From Unio delphinus (taxonomy: Eukaryota; Mollusca; Bivalvia; Unionida; Unionidae), in contig JAQISU010000179.1 in NCBI GenBank assembly GCA_029339505.1, positions 15,004,001-15,068,000 on the forward strand: a DNA stretch of 64,000 nucleotides, written 5' to 3'. Below are positions 10,048-18,053 of the stretch, piece by piece. The translations under genes were made by a program, and so were the position numbers. The first letter of the stretch is position 1. Each line of letters opens with the position of its first letter. The notes beneath the pieces are model-generated. The model was not told the DNA's origin and ran no database searches. It worked only from the letters and a program-made list of their open reading frames with translations.

Positions 10048-11010
10048 ATGGAATCTATTTATTATTCCCCAAGAGGATACTGGAGGGGTAGCGCTGCAAT
10101 CCATAAACTCGCTAGCGCTGCAAAAGTGAAAAAAACCACTGCGGCTCATTGGTTATCCAAACAGGCACTATGGCAGATTTATCTACCACCGCCTAAACAA
10201 ATTCACTACTCGCATTTTGATGTGACCGGACCCAATGAAGTTCATCAGGCTGATCTATTATTTCTGCCACATGACCACGGTTACAAATACGCGTTAACCG
10301 TAGTTGATATTGCAAGTCGATACAAAGAAGCAGAACCGTTAAAAACAAAATCATCACCTGAAGTGGCTTCTGCATTTGAAAGGATTTATCGAAGGGGTCC
10401 TCTGCACTGGCCAAATCTATTACAAATTGATCCTGGCAAGGAATTTCAGGGTGTAGTGTTATCTACAATGAAATATCACAATGTCACTATCAGACGGGGG
10501 CATACTGCGTTACATCGCGATCAGGCAATTGTTGAACGATTTAATCGGACACTTGCTGAGCGGTTATTTGGATATCAATACGCAAAAGAATTTATTCAGG
10601 ATAAACGATCCCGTGAATGGGTTAAAAGATTACCATCTGTGATTACTGCACTGAATAATGAGATTACTAGAACAATCAACATGAAACCTATCAACGCGAT
10701 TAAAAAGAAGTCAATACTTGAAAAACCACAAAAAGATTTCTCTAGAAACGCTAGCGTTTCCGAACCAATTCTTGGTAGTAATGTCATTGTGAGGTACTTA
10801 TACGAACCAGGAGAGCTTGAAGGGGGCAGAAAAAGGGCTACTGATCCTATTTGGAGTGTTACTGCACACAAGATATCTAGTATAACACGATCTACGGGTA
10901 GATCTCCAGTCTATAAACTGGATTCAACTGCCCCTCAGCGGGGTTTTACTCGACAACAATTACAAGTGATTCCTGACGATACTCAATTGCCACCCCATGG
11001 TCTTAACTAG
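10048..11010 (+). CDS. INT: retrovirus-like (RVE) DDE integrase
   Basis: 320 residues from ATG 10048; a further in-frame ATG at 10027 would overlap the PLA2-like ORF. The RVE core shows the catalytic triad D69 (HQADLL), D128 (QIDPGKEF) and E163 (AIVERFN), i.e. D-x-D-x35-E. It is preceded by a helix-rich region with WLSKQ, typical of Polinton integrases. It catalyses strand transfer of element ends into host DNA, making 5-6-bp duplications. The C-terminal part (from about residue 235) is basic and could hold an SH3-like or chromo-like domain; I cannot decide. The 3' end overlaps the convergent PolB gene by 8 bp. Confidence 0.93.
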   Translation: MESIYYSPRGYWRGSAAIHKLASAAKVKKTTAAHWLSKQALWQIYLPPPKQIHYSHFDVTGPNEVHQADLLFLPHDHGYKYALTVVDIASRYKEAEPLKTKSSPEVASAFERIYRRGPLHWPNLLQIDPGKEFQGVVLSTMKYHNVTIRRGHTALHRDQAIVERFNRTLAERLFGYQYAKEFIQDKRSREWVKRLPSVITALNNEITRTINMKPINAIKKKSILEKPQKDFSRNASVSEPILGSNVIVRYLYEPGELEGGRKRATDPIWSVTAHKISSITRSTGRSPVYKLDSTAPQRGFTRQQLQVIPDDTQLPPHGLN

Positions 11011-14000
11011 CACCAAGGGTGCTGGCACCCCGGCGTCTATTGCACTCAAGACAAGTCAACATAACGTTATCGTTGGTATGACCAATGTTGCTATTCTTTC
11101 TGTCTACGGTAAATTGGCGAGGATCTTTATCCGAATACTGCCAACGCATTATACAATTGCAACTCGCGCAGTGATTATTCTGTTGTTGTTTCAGCGTAAT
11201 TATTAATTTAGCATCAATGTCAAATTCTCTATTATTTTTTTTATCCTGTTGTTTATAACCGGAGAGTTTTTTAGTAATGATGCTAGCATCATCCATTGTA
11301 GTGTCACCAATGATTTCATCATCGCCACCAATGATTTCATCATCGAAAACAACTCCTCGAAGTTGATTTATTCTTCGTACTCTGGATACTGCGAGATAGA
11401 CTAAATTCGACCATTCGATGTGATTATCCACCATCCAAACAATTGTGTCTGTGATAGTCAATCCTTGTGAAGAATGTATCGTCGCTGCGTATCCTAGCGT
11501 CCACGGGGAATTATTAGCACGCAATGCATCTTCAACGACGCTGATATCAACCAGTACAATATCATTTAATACGAGAATTTGTTTTTCACTCTTCCCTGGA
11601 ATATCAACTTCAATATTCTGTTTTTGTGTATCCGATGGTCTATAACATAACGGTACTGGAAGCGTTGCAAATTTTTCTTTATGCAATTCAAATAACTTCA
11701 TCTGAAGTGTGTCTCTGACTATTTTTCTACTTGCTACTATCAAATCATTTGGTCTCCACGTTTTCCAAAAATCATTCATGGGAGTTTCTGAAATTATTTC
11801 ACGCGCTATTTCACATTGGATTTTATCCGGCTGTAATCTAATTAGGGCTTTGAATTCTCGTAATTGTTCATCAAGTGATCTATAATCAGTGGTAATTTCT
11901 TCATAGTAGTCTACAAAACCCTTTAGCCATTCATGTGGAGATGCACCGACAAATGGTGGTGGTTGGCCGTGATCCCCGCACATGACGACTTTTGTGTTTT
12001 TGTTTAACAACCACTCGAGAAATGTTTGTAATACATCTAATGACACTGTGCATATTTCATCCCAAATTATGATTTCAGGAATAAATTTATCACCCATTCG
12101 ATCAGGAGTCCATTTGTCACCCTTCCATCGAAAAAAACTATGGTAGGTACAGGCATTTACCCCTCGTTGTTTCATTTCTCTGGCGAGTCTGTGAGTCGGT
12201 GTTAACACAATCATGTTGGACTTGGAAACGCGAAATAATTCAATTGCACGAGTTGTCTTTCCTGACCCACCACAACCGTTTAAATAAACTGTCTTGTATC
12301 GACATATTGGATCAGATACCGGTGGTGCATTAGAAAATTCTGATTGAATTTCAGCGCGGTTACAACAAAGATATTTATCATCCATGGTAACGTCTGCGGA
12401 TTCACAATACTCATGTAGTGTTTCCATTTTAAATCGCCAACGCCCCCACGCTTTCTCCGGATCTGTGAATGCCGCTACAGCTGATTTGTGTTTCTCGTGG
12501 ATATAAATAGAATCAGTGGCTACTCTAACCGCGGTATTAGGAAATCTATTTATCATCGAAAATAGATTAATACAAGCATAGGCTAGCATAGAACTTCTCA
12601 AATGTGTGTACTGGGAATTATATCCATCACAGTAGGTAACAACCGTACCCAATTTCTCACCATTGGATAGAAAAGCATCCTTGCGGGATACAAGTTTTCC
12701 CTGTTTCGTTAAATCCGCTACAATAAAATCGTATTCAGCGACGTCTATGATCAACCGCGAAGAATATTTTGCATTGTCGTATCGTCCACCCTGGGTAAAT
12801 TTACCGATTATTCTTCGTCCTAAATCTTTTGCTTGTTCTTTTTTAATTTCAAATAACTTCTTAGACCAATTCATGATTTGTTCTTCATTGAAATCAGGAA
12901 ACTGTTTTCGCTGTTCGCTAATTATACGATCTAGATCGGGTTGTGGTAGCCAAACATCCTTCTGCGCGTGATAGCATATAATAGCTTCACCGATGATCAA
13001 CGATTGTACCATCTCACAATCAATCATATATCTCAATAGCACTATTGGCATCCAGTGTTTTTCAGATAGGTGTCTACCAAGCCAAAGATAACTACACGGA
13101 TGTAACCCTGTAGCGAGTTCAAATGATATCACACGAGCGAATCCGGTTAAATCAAAATCAGGCAATGGACCATTAATCGCAACACGAGTCATTTCATGCG
13201 TGGGATGTCCAAATCGTTTAAAGTACTCAGCGCATTCTCCATACCCGAGAAAACTTCTAGGATAACACGCGGATATATCAATTGAAATCATACCATCACG
13301 TGAGTATTTCGTATTCCACAGTCCTCCATGACCGAATTTGACGCAGCTCGATTTAACGTCCTCGAGAAAATCACTTCGTGTTGGACACCATGAGTTTTTT
13401 TCTCTTGCGAAGTGAGCTACCACTGATGGAATAGTAAAACTATCTGTGAGTAGTTTTTCATGGGAACTCTCCGGTGAAAAATCATTAGCAATTTTTCTCA
13501 TTCTGTTATCTAATTCTTCAACGCGATATAATTCACCATTTGGTCTTACAAATTGATCAAATCCTATTTCGGGATCTTCATCACTTCTAAGTAACCACAC
13601 TGACACAGGGTCCTCTTTACACAACGCATGAATAGCATCAAATAATTTCTCATTATAAAAAACATCTCCGACGAATTCCTCGGGGATATATCTCACGGTT
13701 CGTTCTCGTGGAAATAGTGTTACTGCAGGTGTCCACGCGTGTTTGTTATGATCAATAATTTCAATTGGAGCTCCTCGCGATTGATATTTCGGTTCGTATA
13801 ATACTTCTCCGGTTATTGTCGTTACTGATATTGGGAATTTTAATGATGCTTCTAATTTAGCTATATCAGAAATCTTTGCACCGTGCTGTTTCACCGTTAA
13901 TTCCCACTCGGTTATTTTTTTTCGTCTTAGATCAGTTAGTTTATTCCCCCGGGACGCATTTGTGAAGTGTTCTATTACTTGTGTTGCTACACAATTAAGC

Positions 14001-14893
14001 CCTGACGAAGTCAACGCTGAATATTTCATAGGAGCTAGTTTTGCAATATCGGGTTTATCATTTAGCGGGTATATCCCATAAACGATTGCTGTTACGGGAT
14101 AAGATCTCTCGTAGTATGGTTTGTCGATTCCAGTTAGAATTCCTGGTTTTGAATCCTGATTCACGGTGATAGTTTTTTTATTCTTGAGGATTGGTTCAAA
14201 TTTATCCCTAATAATCCATTTTCCATTATCACGGATAAGGAATTTTATTAGAAAAAAATGCCTTTTTTCCCCAACACGTGAAATTATCACTGCTGCTTTT
14301 TCATCATTCATGGTAGCGTCAACAACACCATCAATTCGAAATGTTGACCAACAATAGGATGCTCCATCACGCTTGAATTCATTAAAACAGTCTCTGATTT
14401 TACTAATCATGGCTTTATCAAGAATTTTATTCTTGGGTGTATCAGAAACTATATCAAGATTGAATTGAGCATCTCTCCAGGGTAATCTCTTGTTACGTTT
14501 TTTGGGTCTATCGAGATTAAATTTAGGATTAATTTTCAATAATCTCTTAAACTCTTTCATGTTTCCGTCTCTTGGACGTTTGAGATTAATTTTGTTACTT
14601 TTTTTGGGTCTATCGATATTAAATTTAGGATTAATTTTCAATAATCTCTTAAACTCCTTCATGTTTCCGTCTCTTGGACGTTTGAGATTAATTTTGTTAC
14701 GTTTTTTGGGTCTATCGAGATTAAATCTAGGATTGATTTTCAATAATCTCTTAAACTCCTTCATGTTTCCGTCTATTGGACGTTTTTTGGGTCTATCGAG
14801 ATTAAATCTAGGATTGATTTTCAATAATCTCTTGAACTCTCTATCAGTATTGAATTTAGCATTTTTCGAAGGCGTTCTCCTTAACTCCCTCAT
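11003..14893 (-). CDS. POLB: protein-primed-type family B DNA polymerase fused to SF1 helicase and HNH domain
   Basis: 1296 residues, uninterrupted. Order: (1) residues 19-133, four copies of a basic EFKRLLKINPxFNxDRPKK repeat; (2) about 140-500, a region with SGLNCVATQVIEHF and HNKHAW of unclear fold; (3) PolB palm with motif A GMISIDISACYP (D539), motif B region RRIIGKFTQGGR (693-704) and motif C VATDSIYI (D794), with the first Asp of DTDS replaced by Ala; (4) SF1/Pif1-RecD-like helicase with Walker A GCGGSGKTT (873-881), Walker B IIIWDE (941-946), GDHGQPPP (973-980), TIHSSQG (1138-1144) and YLAVSR (1166-1171); (5) HNH-like zinc domain with CASC (1242-1245), FTVDRKN, GHTNDN and CLEC (1281-1284). 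PolB copies the element; helicase and HNH fusions are not in the usual Polinton core set. No clear exonuclease motif I was found. Confidence 0.92.
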   Translation of the reverse strand: MRELRRTPSKNAKFNTDREFKRLLKINPRFNLDRPKKRPIDGNMKEFKRLLKINPRFNLDRPKKRNKINLKRPRDGNMKEFKRLLKINPKFNIDRPKKSNKINLKRPRDGNMKEFKRLLKINPKFNLDRPKKRNKRLPWRDAQFNLDIVSDTPKNKILDKAMISKIRDCFNEFKRDGASYCWSTFRIDGVVDATMNDEKAAVIISRVGEKRHFFLIKFLIRDNGKWIIRDKFEPILKNKKTITVNQDSKPGILTGIDKPYYERSYPVTAIVYGIYPLNDKPDIAKLAPMKYSALTSSGLNCVATQVIEHFTNASRGNKLTDLRRKKITEWELTVKQHGAKISDIAKLEASLKFPISVTTITGEVLYEPKYQSRGAPIEIIDHNKHAWTPAVTLFPRERTVRYIPEEFVGDVFYNEKLFDAIHALCKEDPVSVWLLRSDEDPEIGFDQFVRPNGELYRVEELDNRMRKIANDFSPESSHEKLLTDSFTIPSVVAHFAREKNSWCPTRSDFLEDVKSSCVKFGHGGLWNTKYSRDGMISIDISACYPRSFLGYGECAEYFKRFGHPTHEMTRVAINGPLPDFDLTGFARVISFELATGLHPCSYLWLGRHLSEKHWMPIVLLRYMIDCEMVQSLIIGEAIICYHAQKDVWLPQPDLDRIISEQRKQFPDFNEEQIMNWSKKLFEIKKEQAKDLGRRIIGKFTQGGRYDNAKYSSRLIIDVAEYDFIVADLTKQGKLVSRKDAFLSNGEKLGTVVTYCDGYNSQYTHLRSSMLAYACINLFSMINRFPNTAVRVATDSIYIHEKHKSAVAAFTDPEKAWGRWRFKMETLHEYCESADVTMDDKYLCCNRAEIQSEFSNAPPVSDPICRYKTVYLNGCGGSGKTTRAIELFRVSKSNMIVLTPTHRLAREMKQRGVNACTYHSFFRWKGDKWTPDRMGDKFIPEIIIWDEICTVSLDVLQTFLEWLLNKNTKVVMCGDHGQPPPFVGASPHEWLKGFVDYYEEITTDYRSLDEQLREFKALIRLQPDKIQCEIAREIISETPMNDFWKTWRPNDLIVASRKIVRDTLQMKLFELHKEKFATLPVPLCYRPSDTQKQNIEVDIPGKSEKQILVLNDIVLVDISVVEDALRANNSPWTLGYAATIHSSQGLTITDTIVWMVDNHIEWSNLVYLAVSRVRRINQLRGVVFDDEIIGGDDEIIGDTTMDDASIITKKLSGYKQQDKKNNREFDIDAKLIITLKQQQNNHCASCNCIMRWQYSDKDPRQFTVDRKNSNIGHTNDNVMLTCLECNRRRGASTLGAS
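14490..14840 (-). repeat. intragenic tandem repeat encoding the PolB N-terminus
   Basis: Four copies of a 60-bp core with spacings of 81, 102 and 102 bp (all multiples of 3) encode the basic repeats at residues 19-133 of the polymerase. The DNA copies are nearly identical, pointing to recent expansion. They also produce an antisense shadow ORF. Confidence 0.88.
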
Positions 14894-14992
14894 GCTATAC
14901 TAAAAACAAGTATCTAAATGAAAAATTTATGTATAATGAATCACTGCAAATGGATCAATCATTGAATTAGACAAATAGTATAGTATACGCGA
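14894..14992. promoter_or_regulatory. divergent intergenic region between PolB and HNH genes
   Basis: This 99-bp AT-rich gap separates the starts of the minus-strand PolB gene and the plus-strand HNH gene, so both promoters should lie here. It contains AAATGAAAAATTTATG near 14917 and CATTGAATTAG near 14960. No firm motif. Confidence 0.4.
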
Positions 14993-15484
14993 ATGACCCA
15001 AGAATTCAGACAACACCCTGTGAGTACAAGTTATGAAGCATCCAGTGATGGTGTTGTAAGACACTGTAGACTGAAGAACCCAGTTGGGTGGGATAATGGT
15101 ATGGGGTATTTGTTCTTTACTGTTGGAAAGAAGAAATATTACAATCATCGTTTCGTATTTGAATGTTTTAATGGATTGATCAAAGATGGTTTTGTTATTG
15201 ATCATATCGATTCTAATCCGAAGAACAATTCTTTATCAAATCTGCAAGCTATCACACAGAGTGAGAATTCAAAACGAGGAAGGACTGGCACTTGTTCAAA
15301 AAAAACGAGACCAGTAAAATCTTTGAATACAACAACTAACGAAGAGAAAATATTTAAATCAATATATGAAGCCGGCAAGTATTTCAATATTTGTAGAGCC
15401 TCAATACGATTCGTTGCAGAGGGGGTTTGTCGATCTGCCATTTCAAAAAGGACTGGACAGAAAGTTCAATTTAGTTATGTCTAA
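14993..15484 (+). CDS. HNH homing-type endonuclease
   Basis: 163 residues. An N-terminal NUMOD4-like strand region (YEASSDGVVR) is followed by the HNH fold: H52 (YNHRFVFECFNG), D70-H71 (VIDHIDSNPKNNSLSNL) and N92 (QSENSKR). The C-terminal segment with SIYEAGKYFNICRASIRF (113-130) resembles NUMOD1/IENR1 DNA-binding repeats. This architecture is common in phage and giant-virus homing endonucleases that nick or cut DNA. It stands free, not inside an intron or intein. Its stop codon overlaps a following ATG (TAATG). It may be a passenger gene gained from another mobile system. Confidence 0.85.
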   Translation: MTQEFRQHPVSTSYEASSDGVVRHCRLKNPVGWDNGMGYLFFTVGKKKYYNHRFVFECFNGLIKDGFVIDHIDSNPKNNSLSNLQAITQSENSKRGRTGTCSKKTRPVKSLNTTTNEEKIFKSIYEAGKYFNICRASIRFVAEGVCRSAISKRTGQKVQFSYV

Positions 15485-15528
15485 TGTGTCATATTTTTCA
15501 ATTAGAGATATGTCATTGTTATAGAATA

Positions 15529-15801
15529 ATGCATTCTGAAAACATGAATAGCATCATAGTTGAAATTTTAAAATTGAAAAATCAGGATATCAAACTATCA
15601 GATCGTTTAAATCCTGATCAAATCATGTCGGATTATCAGGATATAGAATACGGAATTAACACTAACAAGTATATGCTGCCAAAGAAATATGCGCTAATCA
15701 AAAAAATTCAGAATTCTATTCGAGACTCTCTTTCATTTTCCAGTGACGTCAGTGTGTTCGTTCCGTTGTATACTATCGTAGAACGAATACGAAAGAATTA
15801 G
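15529..15801 (+). CDS. hypothetical small ORF, possibly frame-broken
   Basis: 90 residues from ATG 15529 (105 from ATG 15484, which overlaps the HNH stop as TAATG). No family recognised; lysine- and leucine-rich. Just past its stop the -1 frame stays open to 15873 and reads as a charged, helix-like segment. The original protein may have been about 115 residues with a coiled-coil end. Codon choice resembles its neighbours. Confidence 0.4.
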   Translation: MHSENMNSIIVEILKLKNQDIKLSDRLNPDQIMSDYQDIEYGINTNKYMLPKKYALIKKIQNSIRDSLSFSSDVSVFVPLYTIVERIRKN

Positions 15802-16007
15802 GTAACGAATACGAATTGAAAAAAGAAGTCAACTCTAAAATTAGAAACCTACGAGCATTAATTCAAGAAAATTGATTACCCGACCATTGATTGCCCGACC
15901 CGTTATCATTTTTTGATTGCCCGATCATTTATCATTTTTTGATTGCCTGACCCCTTATCATTTTTTTTAGCCGACCCTCAAGGGGGATGTCAAAAATCGA
16001 TGGACGA

Positions 16008-16550
16008 TCAAAATAGAATGGAGAAAGTCACAGTATTATTTATTTTATTTATTTTATATACAATTATGTGACTTTCCCCATCATTGATAGAGCCGTTAAA
16101 ACAATCAAATAACACTTCCTTGACTGTGTTAAAAATCATCCGACATGTCAAAATAGAAATGTTGAAAGTCACAGTATTATTTATTTTATATACAATTATG
16201 TGACTTTCAACATCAATGATAGAGCTGTTAAAACAATCAAATAACACTTCCTTGACCGTATCAAAAATCATCCGACATGTCAAAATAGAAATGTTGAAAG
16301 TCACAGTATTATTTATTTTATATACAATTATGTGACTTTCAACATCAATGATAGAGCTGTTAAAACAATCAAATAACACTTCCTTGACCGTATCAAAAAT
16401 CATCCGACATGTCAAAAAATCGAATGGGGAAAGTGTGGTATTAATTATTTTATTAGAGAATTCCACACTTTCCCCATCATTGATAGAAGGTGTCTCATGA
16501 TGAAATAACACTTCCATGACTGTGTTAAAAATCATCTGACATGTCAAAAA
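16008..16550. repeat. 132-bp tandem repeat with covarying hairpins
   Basis: Four main units. Each holds an inverted repeat with 15-nt arms: 16018-16032/16067-16081, 16159-16173/16199-16213, 16291-16305/16331-16345 and 16424-16438/16463-16477. The arm sequence changes between units (ATGTTGAAAGTCACA; ATGGGGAAAGTGTGG) yet each stays complementary to its partner, perfectly in three units and with one mismatch in the first. Each loop is AT-rich (25-34 nt). The units share CATCCGACATGTCAAAA linkers. A 179-codon minus-strand ORF runs through because 132 is a multiple of 3; I regard it as secondary. Confidence 0.9.
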
Positions 16551-16567
16551 AGTGGGAAAAGTGTTTT

Positions 16568-16585
16568 ACAATTGAAAAATTGTTT
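16568..16585 (+). promoter_or_regulatory. putative late-gene promoter motif, copy 1
   Basis: ACAATTGAAAAATTGTTT, containing the inverted repeat CAATT-GAAA-AATTG. It lies 13 bp before the ATG at 16599. The same 18-mer stands at 17549-17566 before another start, and both are followed by TTCAAATAATG. Confidence 0.6.
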
Positions 16586-16598
16586 CTGATTTCAAATA

Positions 16599-17252
16599 AT
16601 GGTCAATGAAGCATTAACAACCCGATTGGCTCGTGAACGATTAGATGCAATTAAGAGATTTGTACCAATTCGTGACTCTGTAAGAAATAAACTGCAACAA
16701 CGACAGAGTCTTCAGACTGATTTTGCTTTAGGGTCTGAAGAATTGTTTAAACCAGTAACCACAGCAACGAAAGGGGTAGAGCGTGCTATACTGGGAGATG
16801 TTCCCGAGACGGGAAAATCTGTTATTGGTGAACTTGAAAAAATAGCAGCGAAAACTGAACAAACAAAACAAATGGAATCGAAAAAAACAGTAGATGATTT
16901 ACGCGTGAGATTTAACGAGGAAGGGTTAGCAGCAATTGATGAGACTAAACTAGCAGAAATTCCTGCGCTTGTTGTTACGACTTATGAAAACAGAAACAAA
17001 ATGTTGAAACCAGAACATCACAAGTTTGTTAGGAGTATAACTCACTGGGCTGATATATTCTACAAAATCAAAACTAAAAAAAGTCAAGTTAAGACAGATA
17101 GTGCATCATACATTGGATATATCAATAACGTGGGTGCAGTGTATAAGCAATATGAAGAACTAAAACAACAACAAAAACCGCAAAAATTGCAAAAGCGACA
17201 GCAACCTGCAAAGAAAGTATTCTACTCTCCTAAAAAACAACAACAACTATGA
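16599..17252 (+). CDS. hypothetical Polinton protein, lysine/glutamine-rich C-terminus
   Basis: 217 residues, largely helical and charged, ending in a Gln/Lys-rich stretch with VFYSPKK. I do not recognise a family domain. Its place at the head of the virion cluster suggests a structural or assembly role. The open frame that follows (to 17541) has no ATG and lies in the +1 frame. The junction is an A-rich run at 17232-17246, so this protein may originally, or through frameshifting, extend by about 95 residues. Confidence 0.7.
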   Translation: MVNEALTTRLARERLDAIKRFVPIRDSVRNKLQQRQSLQTDFALGSEELFKPVTTATKGVERAILGDVPETGKSVIGELEKIAAKTEQTKQMESKKTVDDLRVRFNEEGLAAIDETKLAEIPALVVTTYENRNKMLKPEHHKFVRSITHWADIFYKIKTKKSQVKTDSASYIGYINNVGAVYKQYEELKQQQKPQKLQKRQQPAKKVFYSPKKQQQL

Positions 17253-17541
17253 TGATACTCTTGATTATTTACAACCCACGGATGAAGCAGCTGGTTATAG
17301 CGGAAGTGGATTGCAAGATTCCAGTGGAAACTCAAAGAGTTTCTGCCCTGGTAGCGTTCTCAGTGATATATCACGATTAGAAGTTCTCATCGGAGGGTTC
17401 CGAGCCGGAAATAACTCACCGGAAATAATTAATGAAGCAGCTGATATCTGTAGACGGTTATTTCAAGGTGGTATCATGGATATCAAAACATATCGAGATT
17501 TCATTGGTGAGTTAGTGGAAAGTGGGTATCATAGTGATTAA
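17239..17541 (+). pseudogene. start-less ORF, likely detached C-terminal domain of the preceding gene
   Basis: Open from 17164 to 17541 in the +1 frame relative to 16599-17252, with no ATG before about 17476. The conserved-looking part reads LSDISRLEVLIGGFRAGNNS and NEAADICRRLF, a compact helical domain. Without a start it can only be made by frameshifting, splicing or non-AUG initiation, or it is a broken fragment. I favour one original gene split at the A-run near 17235. Confidence 0.55.
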
Positions 17542-17548
17542 TTGTTTT

Positions 17549-17566
17549 ACAATTGAAAAATTGTTT
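17549..17566 (+). promoter_or_regulatory. putative late-gene promoter motif, copy 2
   Basis: Exact second copy of ACAATTGAAAAATTGTTT, 12 bp before the ATG at 17579 and just after the preceding stop (17541). Confidence 0.6.
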
Positions 17567-17578
17567 ACAATTCAAATA

Positions 17579-18007
17579 ATGATCATACACTACAACCATG
17601 ACAAACCAACCCCAGTCTATGTGGTAAACTCACGGTTTCCGGTTTATAGAGCATACTATGGTGATGGCCTCGGCAATACCATTGCTGGGTTATTTGCGAG
17701 AATGGCTCCAAAAGTGATGCCGTTAGCTAAACAATTATCAATGAAAGCAATTGATGTTATTCGTGATAAGGGTATTAGCAAAATCGGAGATCTTGCCGGA
17801 AAGGCATTTTCTGCAGCAAAGGATAAAATAACATCATTAGTGAGACGAAAAAAGAAACTGTTACCGTCTACAGCAGAAATGCCTGCAAGTGTTAGTAAAA
17901 TTATAAATAATGCAGTAGATGAAAAACTAGCGTCGTTGATAACCCCTGACCAAAGCAATATTGCAAATATGATAGCAGGAAGTGGCTTTAAAAAATTACG
18001 ACGATGA
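17579..18007 (+). CDS. adenovirus pVI/pX-like minor virion protein (putative)
   Basis: 142 residues from ATG 17579, chosen because it sits right after the promoter-like motif. The N-terminus is rich in Tyr and Val and is followed by YYGDGLGNTIAGLF. The glycine-rich element resembles an adenain-type processing site in front of an amphipathic helix, as in adenovirus pVI/pX. The middle is basic (VRRKKK), suiting DNA or capsid-interior contact. Assigned by position, size and character only; sequence homology is weak by eye. It lies immediately upstream of the capsid gene. Confidence 0.5.
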   Translation: MIIHYNHDKPTPVYVVNSRFPVYRAYYGDGLGNTIAGLFARMAPKVMPLAKQLSMKAIDVIRDKGISKIGDLAGKAFSAAKDKITSLVRRKKKLLPSTAEMPASVSKIINNAVDEKLASLITPDQSNIANMIAGSGFKKLRR

Positions 18008-18018
18008 AAATTGTTTAC
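18005..18018 (+). promoter_or_regulatory. TGAAAATTG motif at gene junction
   Basis: TGAAAATTGTTTAC begins at the stop codon of the preceding gene and stands 36 bp before the capsid-gene ATG (18054). It shares AAATTGTTTAC with the motif at 17549-17570. Confidence 0.4.
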
Positions 18019-18053
18019 GATTTCACGATTTAGACTCTGATAAATAGAATAAA

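Larger units (their letters stand above)
15802..16598. other. intergenic repeat region between early and late gene blocks
   Basis: No convincing gene. From 15880 to 15980 a unit of about 30 bp (GATTGCCCGACC plus TTATCATTTTTT) occurs about four times. From 16010 to 16550 a 132-bp unit with strong hairpins is tandemly repeated (listed separately). A motif with a short inverted repeat sits just before the next gene. Confidence 0.75.

Noticed and set aside
14490..14903. 137-codon plus-strand ORF opposite the PolB start
   Set aside because: Antisense shadow of the in-frame repeats encoding the PolB N-terminus.
16008..16547. 179-codon minus-strand ORF with a 44-residue repeat
   Set aside because: The 132-bp repeat period is divisible by three, so an open frame is expected. 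The covarying hairpin arms explain the sequence constraint better than a protein.
16008..16550. CRISPR-like array
   Set aside because: The regular repeats carry hairpins, but the linkers between them are themselves conserved repeats, not unique spacers. No cas genes are present and the context is eukaryotic.
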